From: Misgurnus anguillicaudatus
Lineage: Eukaryota > Chordata > Actinopteri > Cypriniformes > Cobitidae
Direction: 5' to 3'
Length of the DNA: 64,000 bases
Assembly (NCBI RefSeq): GCF_027580225.2
Contig: NW_027395276.1
Span: 2,277,001-2,341,000, forward strand
The translations under genes and the position numbers were made by a program. Below the pieces are notes generated by a model. The model was given only the letters and a program-made list of their open reading frames with translations. It had not been told where the DNA came from and made no database searches. Shown in pieces: positions 1 to 11,600 of the stretch (position 1 is the stretch's first letter; the number at the start of each line of letters is the position of its first letter).

Positions 1-3000
1 GACTTTTAACTGGAAGGTGAGACTTTTATCTGGAAGGTGGGACTTTTATCTGGAAGGTGGGACTTTTAACTGGAAGGTGGGACTTTTAACTGAAAGGTGG
101 GAAGGTGGGACTTTTAACTGGAAGGCAGGACTTTTAACTGGAATGTAGGACTTTTAACAGGAAGGCAGGACTTTTAATTGGAAGGCAGGACTTTTAACTG
201 GAAGGCAGGACTTTTAACTGGAAAGCAGGACTTTTAACTGGAAGGCAGGACTTTTAACTGGAAGGTGATACTTTTATCTGGAAGGTGGGACTTTTAACTG
301 GAAGGTGAGACTTTTATCTGGAAGGTGGGACTTTTAACTGGAAGGTGGGACTTTTAACTGGAAGGTGGGACTTTTAACTGAAAGGCAGGAAGGTAAGACT
401 TTTAACTGGAAGGCAGGACTTTTAACTGGAAGGTGATACTTTTATCTGGAAGGTGGGACTTTTAACTGGAAGGTGGGACTTTTAACTGAAAGGTGGGAAG
501 GTGGGACTTTTAACTGGAAGGCAGGACTTTTAACTGGAATGTAGGACTTTTAACAGGAAGGCAGGACTTTTAATTGGAAGGCAGGACTTTTAACTGGAAG
601 GCAGGACTTTTAACTGGAAAGCAGGACTTTTAACTGGAAGGCAGGACTTTTAACTGGAAGGTGATACTTTTATCTGGAAGGTGGGACTTTTAACTGGAAG
701 GTGAGACTTTTATCTGGAAGGTGGGACTTTTAACTGGAAGGTGGGACTTTTAACTGGAAGGTGGGACTTTTAACTGAAAGGCAGGAAGGTAAGACTTTTA
801 ACTGGAAGGCAGGACTTTTAACTGGAAGGTGATACTTTTATCTGGAAGGTGGGACTTTTAACTGGAAGGTGGGACTTTTAACTGAAAGGTGGGAAGGTGG
901 GACTTTTAACTGGAAGGCAGGACTTTTAACTGGAATGTAGGACTTTTAACAGGAAGGCAGGACTTTTAATTGGAAGGCAGGACTTTTAACTGGAAGGCAG
1001 GACTTTTAACTGGAAAGCAGGACTTTTAACTGGAAGGCAGGACTTTTAACTGGAAGGTGATACTTTTATCTGGAAGGTGGGACTTTTAACTGGAAGGTGA
1101 GACTTTTATCTGGAAGGTGGGACTTTTAACTGGAAGGTGGGACTTTTAACTGGAAGGTGGGACTTTTAACTGAAAGGCAGGAAGGTAAGACTTTTAACTG
1201 GAAGGCAGGACTTTTAACTGGAAGGTGATACTTTTATCTGGAAGGTGGGACTTTTAACTGGAAGGTGGGACTTTTAACTGAAAGGTGGGAAGGTGGGACT
1301 TTTAACTGGAAGGCAGGACTTTTAACTGGAATGTAGGACTTTTAACAGGAAGGCAGGACTTTTAATTGGAAGGCAGGACTTTTAACTGGAAGGCAGGACT
1401 TTTAACTGGAAAGCAGGACTTTTAATTGGAAGGCAGGACTTTTAACTGGAAGGCAGGACTTTTAACTGGAAAGCAGGACTTTTAACTGGAAGGCAGGACT
1501 TTTATCTGGAAGGTGGGACTTTTAACTGGAAGGTGGGACTTTTAACTGAAAGGTGGGAAGGTGGGACTTTTAACTGGAAGGCAGGACTTTTAACTGGAAT
1601 GTAGGACTTTTAACTGGAGGCAGGACTTTTAACTGGAAGGCGGGACTTTTAACTGAAAGGTGGGAAGGTGGGACTTTTAACTGGAAGGTAGGACTTTTAA
1701 CTGGAAGGCAGGACTTTTAACTTTAAGGCAGGACTTTTAACTGGAAGGCAGGACTTTTAACTGGAAGGCAGGACTTTTAACTGGAAGGCAGGACTTTTAA
1801 CTGGAAGGCAGGACTTTTAACTGGAAGGCAGGACTTTTAACTGGAAGGCAGGACTTTTAACTGGAAGGCAGGACTTTTAACTGGAAGGCAGGACTTTTAA
1901 CTGGAAGGTAGGAATTTTAACTGGAAGGCAGGACTTTTAACTGGAAGGCAGGACTTTTAACTGGAAGGCAGGATTTTTAACTGGAAGGCAGGACTTTTAA
2001 CTGGAAGGTAGGACTTTTAACTGGAAGGCAGGACTTTTAACTGGAAGGCAGGACTTTTAACTGGAAGGCAGGACTTTTAACTGGAAGGCAGGACTTTTAA
2101 CTGGAAGGTGATACTTTTATCTGGAAGGTGGGACTTTTAACTGGAAGGTGAGACTTTTATCTGGAAGGTGGGACTTTTATCTGGAAGGTGGGACTTTTAA
2201 CTGGAAGGTGGGACTTTTAACTGAAAGGTGGGAAGGTGGGACTTTTAACTGGAAGGCAGGACTTTTAACTGGAATGTAGGACTTTTAACAGGAAGGCAGG
2301 ACTTTTAATTGGAAGGCAGGACTTTTAACTGGAAGGCAGGACTTTTAACTGGAAAGCAGGACTTTTAACTGGAAGGCAGGACTTTTAACTGGAAGGTGAT
2401 ACTTTTATCTGGAAGGTGGGACTTTTAACTGGAAGGTGAGACTTTTATCTGGAAGGTGGGACTTTTAACTGGAAGGTGGGACTTTTAACTGGAAGGTGGG
2501 ACTTTTAACTGAAAGGCAGGAAGGTAAGACTTTTAACTGGAAGGTAGGACTTTTAACTGGAAGGTGATACTTTTATCTGGAAGGTGGGACTTTTAACTGG
2601 AAGGTGGGACTTTTAACTGAAAGGTGGGAAGGTGGGACTTTTAACTGGAAGGCAGGACTTTTAACTGGAATGTAGGACTTTTAACAGGAAGGCAGGACTT
2701 TTAATTGGAAGGCAGGACTTTTAACTGGAAGGCAGGACTTTTAACTGGAAAGCAGGACTTTTAACTGGAAGGCAGGACTTTTAACTGGAAGGTGATACTT
2801 TTATCTGGAAGGTGGGACTTTTAACTGGAAGGTGAGACTTTTATCTGGAAGGTGGGACTTTTAACTGGAAGGTGGGACTTTTAACTGGAAGGTGGGACTT
2901 TTAACTGAAAGGCAGGAAGGTAAGACTTTTAACTGGAAGGCAGGACTTTTAACTGGAAGGTGATACTTTTATCTGGAAGGTGGGACTTTTAACTGGAAGG

Positions 3001-3480
3001 TGGGACTTTTAACTGAAAGGTGGGAAGGTGGGACTTTTAACTGGAAGGCAGGACTTTTAACTGGAATGTAGGACTTTTAACAGGAAGGCAGGACTTTTAA
3101 TTGGAAGGCAGGACTTTTAACTGGAAGGCAGGACTTTTAACTGGAAAGCAGGACTTTTAACTGGAAGGCAGGACTTTTAACTGGAAGGTGATACTTTTAT
3201 CTGGAAGGTGGGACTTTTAACTGGAAGGTGAGACTTTTATCTGGAAGGTGGGACTTTTAACTGGAAGGTGGGACTTTTAACTGGAAGGTGGGACTTTTAA
3301 CTGAAAGGCAGGAAGGTAAGACTTTTAACTGGAAGGCAGGACTTTTAACTGGAAGGTAGGACTTTTAACTGGAAGGCAGGACTTTTAACTGGAAGGCGGG
3401 ACTTTTAACTGGAAGGTAGGACTTTTAACTGGAAGGCAGGACTTTTAACTGGAAGGCGGGACTTTTAACTGGAAGGCAGG
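1..3480. repeat. 20-bp satellite with 396-bp higher-order repeat
   Basis: Continuous tandem array of about 170 units of consensus GACTTTTAACTGGAAGGCAG, starting before the window. Variant units (tgaaaggtgggaagg, aatgtagg, ttaacagg, tgatacttttatc) recur with a fixed 396-bp period. The aatgtagg marker is at 142, 538, 934 and 1330, then 2273, 2669 and 3065. The stretch 1680-2100 between the two ordered blocks is a plain monomer array. No open frame. It lies in or downstream of hcn2 intron 3. Confidence 0.97.
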
Positions 3481-3504
3481 ATATTAAGTCCTGCATTCTC
3501 CCCA

Positions 3505-3700
3505 TTCTTACACTGTAAAAAATTCCTTGTTGCATTTACATTTTTGAGTTTTATCAACTTAAAATTAACATTAATTTCAACTTTTTAGTGAGGAGTTGTT
3601 ATAAATTATAAAAAATAAAGTTGAAATAACTTCAAATAAATTTTTATATAATTTATAGCAACTGCTTACTATTCAGGAAAGTTTAAATGAATTGTATATT
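3505..3700. repeat. Degenerate interspersed repeat, copy 1
   Basis: Shares ttccttgttgca, the aactt-rich middle and aagaaagtttaaatgaatt (with small differences) with 41979-42110, so it is a dispersed family. Class unknown. Confidence 0.5.
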
Positions 3701-4465
3701 CAGGTTGATTAAGCTTAAAAATGTAAGTGCAACAAGTTATCTTTACAGTATAGTAATACAAATGTTTAATGTTGTTATATCCAATATCTTTTCCTTATGT
3801 AGGGATCAATCCAGCAACCTCTTGTCATCTATTTGCCATCCCCGAGTCTTAACCACTACATCACCGCAAAAACATGATTTTTTTCTCCATGACTGGTTTG
3901 AATATCTATCATAAAACTCTTCCTGTAAACAAGTGCCAAAAAGCATTCATGCCTGTACACACTCCAGGAAATATTCAGTGTGTATGGTAGCAAAAAGATA
4001 GATGATATCCTTTAGGATCAGCTGTCTGCAGTGAAGATGGATGGTCTCTTGTTGTATGCGCACACTAATGATATGAGTTGTCAAGCACTCGATATACAGA
4101 GCTCTCCAGAGGTTCAACCCTGCAGCTATTCCAACTTCTGTTTTATTTCCCTCGACCCCCCTGTGATAGGTTCCTCTACCCTGCCAGGTCTGCTCTTGGT
4201 GTGAACATCACAATTGTAAAGGTTTGTTGATTAACTGGTATGCAATTATTAATTTGTCCATATGTGTTCTAACACTGACCAAATTTGCATGTACAGGATA
4301 AAGGCATTCAAAACGTACAGTTTGTCACTTCTGCTAAAATGGATCAGTGATTTTATGACACCATTCTGCACTCCAGCTTCTCATCAGGTTCCAGGCTGTG
4401 AGATAAACTAAACGCTATATGCCCCCTTCTTACTTAATGTTAAGTGGAAATTAGGTCAGTGCATG
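3701..4465. other. Intron 3/downstream hcn2 DNA, nothing recognised
   Basis: No exon, RNA gene or clear repeat seen. Short frames here are AT-driven and have no family resemblance. Confidence 0.5.
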
Positions 4466-4908
4466 CACTGCAAAAAAAATTTTCAAGAAAATATTTTTGT
4501 CTTGTTTTCAGTAAAAATATCTAAAAAATCAGAAATTAAGATGCTTTTTCTTGATGAGCAAAACGACCCAAGAAAATAAGTCTAGTTTTTAGACCAAAAA
4601 TATCACATTTAATAGATTTTTTTGTGCATAAAAACAAGCAAAAAAATCAGCCAATGGGGTAAGCTAATTTTTCTTGCATTTTTCTTGGATTTAGTGTTTA
4701 AAATTTTCAAGATTTTTTGCTTACCCCATTGGCAGATTTTTTTGCTTGTTTTATGCACACAATCACTTACATTTGATATTTTTGGTCTAAAAACTAGACT
4801 TATTTTCTTGGGTCGTTTTGCTCATCAAGAAAAGGCATATTGATTTAAGAATTTTTAGATATTTTTACTGAAAACAAGACAAAAATACTTGAATTTTTTT
4901 TTGCAGTG
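4466..4908. mobile_element. Palindromic foldback MITE (CACTGCAAAA family), copy A
   Basis: 443-bp inverted repeat. The left arm reads CACTGCAAAAAAAATTTTCA and the right arm ends TTTTTTTTGCAGTG. Internal blocks (cttgttttcagtaaaaatat; gatgagcaaaacgacccaag; ccaatggggtaagc) occur on both arms in mirror order. No coding capacity. Same family as 9899, 13209, 14058, 15652 and 16067. Confidence 0.85.
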
Positions 4909-5039
4909 TATAAAGTAATTTTGTATTTAATTTGAACTACATTTGTTTTTATCAAAATATACATACAGTATAATCCAGAAAAAAAATTTTTTGTTTTTGT
5001 TAAATAACATCAGCTATTTAATAAAAAAAATACACAAGT

Positions 5040-5325
5040 AAAAAATACTGGGTTGACTCTTAGCCGGATCCGCACTAGATCCATGCCGAAGTCAGCAGTT
5101 TCGGTGTGGATCCGGCCCGGAATCGGCTGCTGCTGGGTTTCTACCCAGTGTTGGGTCAAAAACGGATGAACTCTGCTGTTAAATCTACACGGAAAATGTT
5201 TATATTTGACCCAACAATGGGTTAAAACCACCCAGCATAGGTTAAATTGCAACCCAACAGGTTGTGTTTGCTCCTTTTTGACCCAACACTGGGTTAAAAA
5301 TAACCCAGCATTGTTAGAGTGTATA
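5040..5325. repeat. Degenerate AACCCA/TGGGTT palindromic repeat
   Basis: Repeated tgggtt/aaccca words and the end block aacactgggttaaaaataac, shared with the better preserved palindrome at 21493-21705. Probably an old MITE. Confidence 0.5.
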
Positions 5326-6005
5326 AATGATCAAATTGCATCAATCTAGTAGAATGGCCCATCTGTTTAAAATACCCCTCATGAAAGTGAATCTCTCTTC
5401 TCTATTTACTCTTTCTCTGATCTCTGGAGGCTTTGTGACCTTAATGTCACGAGTGACATCAGCACGAAAGTGAACGAAAGCGACTGTACCCAGAGCAACT
5501 GAGCTAATACACCCATCGCTTCCATTACAGTACCATTTTCAAACATCATAAGAGCTTAATATTACATTACATGAAAGCAACAGTAGCTCCATTATGTAGT
5601 CCCAAACCACGTGACTTCTGTTTCACGCAAACTGTGAAGGTTTTATAGATATCCTGGCAATTATTGTCCATATAATGAGGGTTAGAGCTGTCAAGTGTGA
5701 AAACAAATCAGCATTAAAGTATTATAAAAATGGTCCAAAATATTCCTGTGCTATATTAGAATCTTGTCATCATTCTGGTGAATTATACAAATACGGGCAT
5801 CCAGGAAATTTACATTGTGATTCATAAAAGTTTAATGCGACATAAATAAATGATGAAATAAATTATATTTTAGCATAAACTACACATAAAATAACAGACA
5901 GTTGACATTTATCACCAAAATAGGTGTCACATCAGTCTCTGTGACAGCTCAACACTCCACAAACAGCAAAAAAAGAGCCCCTTGTCCTAGCCAGTCAGAA
6001 ACTCA
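5326..6005. other. Intronic DNA, nothing recognised
   Basis: No exon or named repeat could be supported here. Confidence 0.45.
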
Positions 6006-6009
6006 ATAA

Positions 6010-6295
6010 AAAAAGACCAGCATAGACCAGCATCATTCCCATGCTGGTTTGGTGGTGGTTTAGCTGGTGGTCATCAGCATACCAGCACCAAAACATAACA
6101 TATGCTGGTCTTGGTGGTATGACCAACATGAGATGCTGGTGCTAGTATGCTGATGACCGCCATCTAAACCACCACCAAACCAGCATGGACCAGCGTGGGA
6201 ATTATTCTGGTCTATGATGGTGGTCACCAGCAAACCAGTACCAAAACACAATTATGCTGGTCTTGGTGGTATGCTAGTTTATCCAGCAGGTTTTG
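6010..6295. repeat. TGCTGG/CCAGCA-rich palindromic repeat
   Basis: Dense alternation of accagca and tgctggt with mirror-image blocks (gtttggtggtggttta against taaaccaccaccaaac). A second repeat of this type, with different detail, is at 23515-23707. Confidence 0.65.
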
Positions 6296-6328
6296 CACAT
6301 TTCTGGTGAGAGTTAATGCAATGGCAGT

Positions 6329-6415
6329 GTGTGTTTGTTTGTGTTTGTGTGTGTGAGTGCGCGCGTGCGTGTTTGTGTGTGTGTGTGTGTGCGTATCATG
6401 TGATGTCTGTGTGTG
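6329..6415. repeat. (GT)n microsatellite, imperfect
   Basis: Run of gt/tg dinucleotides interrupted by gcgcgcgt and gagt. Confidence 0.85.
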
Positions 6416-6508
6416 TGGTGTCCGGTCCTCTAAACAGGTTCTTTTATGTCTGTATGTGAGAGGTACACAAAGGGCACAGCTGCGTTGGCGTCTCTAAACC
6501 TGAATGTT

Positions 6509-6510
6509 TG

Positions 6511-6540
<30 letters not shown>
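6509..6540. repeat. (AC)n microsatellite
   Basis: About 15 uninterrupted ca dinucleotides, some 90 bp from the GT tract and complementary to it. Confidence 0.9.
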
Positions 6541-6541
<1 letters not shown>

Positions 6542-6855
6542 TTATCTGCACTGCCATCACATCATCTCATCTCTCACCAACACCAAACATCCTAAAACTG
6601 AGGCACATCACAGACTCTTACAAGAAGTTCTTTCACACACTTTAAAAGACAGATGCTTCACACACTACAAGTCTGTGGCTATGTGGAAAATGACTGAAAG
6701 ATCCAAAAATATGGCGAAAAAATCTTCGAGGTAATATTCTGAAGATATTTTGGAGTCCAACTCATGAATTCTTCACTGTTTACCCAAAGACAACAAAAAC
6801 ACACATAAAATCTTTTTAATAGTTCACTTGTTTCTCTTAGACAGAAATAAGATTT

Positions 6856-7190
6856 AAAGGGATAGTTCAACCAAAGATAAAAATTCTGTCATTACTGACA
6901 TTTCTGATGGTAAGCGCACAATTGATGGTACACATTGACTTCCATTTGAGGAAAAGCTAATACAATGGAAGTCAATGGAAGAAGATTTTTTGATAAATGA
7001 TGGTAAGCACACAGTTGACGTCACCCATTGAATTCTATCATATTTGTTTTCCTACTATGGAAGTCAATGGTTATGGCAGGTGTGTGCTTACCATCATTTA
7101 TCAAAACATCTTACTTTTCATTTAACAGAATAAAAAAACTCATATGAGAACAACATGAGAGTAAGTTCATTTTAGGGTGAACTATCCCTT
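6856..7190. mobile_element. MITE with AAAGGGATAGTTC ends
   Basis: Left end aaagggatagttcaacc and right end agggtgaactatcccttt-like form TIRs. The inner arms gataaatgatggtaagcaca and gtgcttaccatcatttatc are also inverted. Fragments of the family recur at 48419-48590 and 50150-50300. Confidence 0.75.
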
Positions 7191-7208
7191 GCAGAAAAAA
7201 TTTGACTT

Positions 7209-7677
7209 TTTAAAGGGGTCAAAGCATGAAAATTTAGTTTTTCCATGTTGCTATAATTGGGTCCCCAGTGCTTATATCAACCAAGAAAGCGTGAAAAAGC
7301 TTGAAAAACCCAGTAACTTAGTTTTGGTAAACCATTCTCTGCAAGCATGTGAAAAAACAAGTAATTTAGATTTCGCCTGTTTTGTGACATAGGTAGAAGG
7401 GCCAATTAAAATAATTCTGCGCCCTTAATCTGCACTATCCAATGACTGCACTGCCATTTAGTCCAGAGAGAAAGAAAGAAAGAAAGAGAGAAAATAATTG
7501 ACAGCACAACTGAGTTTCAATTTCAACAAACCACCATTATGGCGATCAGTGTTTGCATTTCATCAGCTCTTTTGCATTTTAAAGGAGACGCCCAAAAATT
7601 GAGCTAAAACGCACTTTGAGGACACCAAAGATTTATTTTACATCTTAAAAAAAATCTCACAATATGACCCCTTTAAA
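7209..7677. mobile_element. MITE with TTTAAAGGGGTCA ends
   Basis: TIRs tttaaaggggtca and tgacccctttaaa enclose non-coding DNA with a GAAA microsatellite. Internal blocks (ctgcactatccaatgac; gagtttcaatttcaac; cattttaaaggag) recur at 31930-32265 and 49795-50100, so three diverged members are in the window. Confidence 0.75.
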
Positions 7678-8455
7678 GTCTATTGCTTTTCAGACCGCAG
7701 CACTCTCACATGAGTCTCCTATGAAGAGCCTTTGTTTCAAACTCTCCCAAGATATCCAAGTTTGCAATGTTTTGCTATCTACACTGTCCCTAAAATTGTC
7801 ACTGTGGTGTAAAAAATACATAAGGGGTGCATATATTAGTACCTTAAAGGCTCATGTTGATACCAAATGTATATCTGTACCTAAATGGAGGTTTTTAAAG
7901 GGTACTCCCCCAGTGACAGCTTGGAAACTATTTTTCCTGACAGTGTATTTTTAGATATCTTTACTATGCGCCAAGAATTGACTCAGATGTTCTCCTAAAA
8001 TTACTTAGAAGTAAACTGACACAAATGAGACAAATCTGATAAAGAAATGACATAAAGCATGACTACGTACACCATTAAGTCTCCTGAGCTATGAAAGAGC
8101 AACCTCGAAGCGATAACATTTATCTTATTGTTACACACGCAGTGTATGGAAAAATACTACATGTATGAAACCAACAGTTTTTCATCTTGTCTATAAGAAT
8201 CAGGTTACATAAAAATCAATACACTGGTAAAACAAAATTAAAATTTCATTCAATTCAATGACTGCACTTCTATATTCACCGTGTGACTGTTGGGAACCAA
8301 TTTTCTGAATATTAGCTCAGCGGCATGTATTGTTCTGATATTACACGCTGAGATTATTTGGTCTGGAGTCTGATTTCATACCTGTTGTTGCATGAAATGT
8401 CTTTTGATGTTGATGTCTATGATAATGAGGGACAAAATGGAAATTCAAAACGTAC

Positions 8456-8617
8456 CACCATCTTGTTGAGGGAAACCCAGCAGTCAGAGGGGAAATCCTG
8501 CAACATGGGCACCAGAAACTGTAGACAGCCGTCCCAGTGACACAGCAACAACATCATCGCTATCAAGTTGAATATCCGCATCACTGCACTCGCCATGTCA
8601 TAGGTCATATGAAAGAT
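8456..8617 (-). CDS. hcn2: hcn2 exon 3 (S4-S5 linker, S5, start of pore turret)
   Basis: 162 bp, acceptor cctcacag at 8618-8625, donor GTG|gtacg at 8456/8455. Encodes [20 protein letters not shown], continuing through [20 protein letters not shown] (S5) to [14 protein letters not shown]. Length and both phases match the third coding exon of vertebrate HCN genes. No exon 4 (pore helix, CIGYGRQ filter) is found between here and the left edge. Confidence 0.96.
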
Positions 8618-11600
8618 CTGTGAGGGAAGAATAAACAGTTAGTAAAAGTTTATAAAAGATACAAAATATAAAAAGAGATTTCCTAAAACGGCCCATTCTG
8701 GTTCTTCATTCTGATTGGTTGGAACGCGTTCTATGCCGTGATAAAATACCCTGGTAACCCCACGGTTCAGACCGCATTACATAAGTATCACTGCGCCACT
8801 GTTGCGGCATATTGATTTATGAAAACACACCACAGTCTTTAATCATATATTTAATTTGTCTTCAATGGCACAATCAATGGCGATTTCCAGATAAATGTCA
8901 ATAAATATTGTTTGAGTCATCTCGTCAATAAAGAGAAAATGTTCCCTAAGGAGTTTCTACCTCAAATTCATATTTCCGCTATTATCCACTGGGTGGCAAT
9001 CTTACCCAACTTAAACACTGACGCACTTTGTCAAGTTTTGATCAGGCTCTGAATCTGATCTCTTATTAAAGTTCTTCACAAAAATGGAATTATCTCCACT
9101 TTTAGCTGAAAATTTGAGAGGTGATAAGAGAACAAATGAAGGTAGGTTGAAACAGGATTTTTTTTAAGTGGAGGGTCTGTTCTTTCATTTTATATTTTAT
9201 GTTTATTTAAAGAAGATAATTTTTCTGGGTGGCAACTTAAAAAAAACGCTGACCGGGAAATTTCCAAATATGCTTCCAAGCATATTTGATCATCACTTCA
9301 ACAGTTATATACAACAGCACAATATAAATGTTAATGTATAAATTAGATGAATGTTGATTTATGAAAACAAACATCACAGTCTTTCATTGTGTCTTTGCTG
9401 CATCTATGTTGCTTGGGAACTGCGCTCTGTTGCGGACACACTTGATTCTGAGGAACTACTTTGTTTGGTGGAAGAGTAATATTTGTATTAATATAATTAA
9501 AACTTATTTGTGTTTTATTTTATGATATCCTGTTATGCATATGAAGTAACTGTTTTATAAAAGCAATAAGCCCCGTGAAGCAGTGGTGTTACAGTGCATT
9601 TTATAACAGTTAATTGCTTTATTAACAAAGTTTAAGAGTTGTATTTTTCATGCTAAACAAAGGCAGTGTGTCAAAAAAAAATTTGAGCATGTGACGCAGG
9701 ATTTCTGGGTCAAACTCACTCCTGCTCTTTCATACAATTTTCAGAAAAAATTTTTTCGAACATAGCTAACAGTTACGCATCATGGACCCCTTATTCCTTT
9801 TATGGGCACTTCCCCTGGAAAATCACGCCCACACGTCAATTAAATTGAGCGCGAGAACGCTTAGCATTAGCATTAGCACACAACAACTTTGTTATATACA
9901 CTGAAAAAAAGACCTTCTTACTTAATATTTTTGTCTTGTTTTCAGTAAAAAATATCTAAAAAGTCTTAAATTAAGATGTATTTTCTTGCTAAGCAAAATT
10001 ACCTAGTAATTTTATCTACTTTTTAGATAATACCTTTAAGTAAATTAGTGCTTAAAACAAGCAAAAAAAAATTGCCAATGGAAGAACAATTTTCTTGAAA
10101 TAAGTTGCATTTTTTCATAAACACTTATTTCAAGAAAATTTTTCTTGTTGCATTGGCAGATTTTCTTTTGCTTGTTGTAAGCACAAATTGGCTTAAATTT
10201 TATATTTTTTGGGCTAAAAAATAGAATTTTTTCTTGGGTCGTTTTGCTCATCAAGAAAAAGCATCTTGATTTAAGAATTTTTAGATCTTTTTACTGAAAA
10301 CAAGACAAAAATACTACAAATTTTTTTCTTGAAAATCATTTTTTGCAGTGTAAGGAAAAGAAACCTTATTCAGCTTTCCAAGTAACACAGTCTTAAGTTA
10401 AGACACATTTCGGAGACAACTTTACAAACAGGGCCCCAATTTGCCAATTGTTTAGGTCCCAACGTTAAAAGATCCTATTCAGGAGTCAGAACCACAGACG
10501 GTAAGTAAATCAAAATCTAATATCAAGTGTTTTGTTTGTAATCAGCACATAAGTGCATATACAGTAATGTTAACAAAATTAACATACAGTTGTGCTGTAC
10601 TCGTAACTCTTTATCTCTCTTTAACTCTTCCATAAGTTCTGCCTTTTTCGGATTAACACGGAATAGTTGTTCTGTCTTTTATAAATCTGACAACACGAAA
10701 GAAGGGCATATAAAGGATGAAATACAAGGTACCCCGAAATAACATTAGATTGACATAAACTGTGTGTGTTATGTGATCTTTAAAACAGAATATATCTACA
10801 AAGCTATATTGTTCAAACATGACTATGATGTTTGAGTCATGTATCTTTCTGATAAATAGAAGATAAATAAATTTATGGTTGCTTATCCAAATTCTCCTGA
10901 GTTGAGTGTAAAGGGAAACAGAAACTTTTACCTTTCTGTCCTCTTTCTTATGTTTTCCTTTTCTATGTGTCTACAGAGTTTCAAAGCAGAGAAAGACAAA
11001 TAGTCTATAAATTCATTCCAACAAGTCTCAGACAGCCCACCCACAGTCAACACACAAACTGAAGTAAAGTCAAGTATGAATCTATTTTATACAGGAACAG
11101 ATGATGAATTTGTTCTATAGAAGAGTAATACTCAATATTACTCTATGTACAAGCCAGAATTTAAGCTCTGTTTTTTGCAAAGGCCTCCTAAAGGGTTAAT
11201 GGTGTCACATGGTGATCAATAGAAAAAAATTACTTTTTACTTATTTGCAAAGCCACAAAGAATCAAGAATGGATGATAATAAGATGTCATGGCTCTGCAA
11301 ACAAAAAAATGTGTTATAATGGAAGTCAATGGGGCAAAAATGGCCACAAACCATAAATGAGGGAGAAAAAAATAAAATCTGATGCTGCACAAAAACTAAA
11401 AATGCATCAAAGCCAATGTTCTTACTAATCTTTGGCATGCCTAAGACTGTGAAAAAGGTGAAAAAAATCCAGTCCACAATCACTTTTTATATTGAAAATC
11501 AGTCATTTTGTGTGTTTTTTTCCCTCAAATCAGTGGCATCACTTATGAGCTTGGCAATTAAAGAGTTAAAATCATGACATTTTTGGAAACATTTGGTAGT

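Noticed and set aside
1..3480. CRISPR-like regular repeat array
   Set aside because: The repeats are directly adjacent with no unique spacers, and the window is eukaryotic; it is a satellite.
3481..8455. Search for hcn2 exon 4 (pore and selectivity filter)
   Set aside because: No frame with the conserved pore residues was found on the minus strand; it must lie beyond the left edge or be missing.
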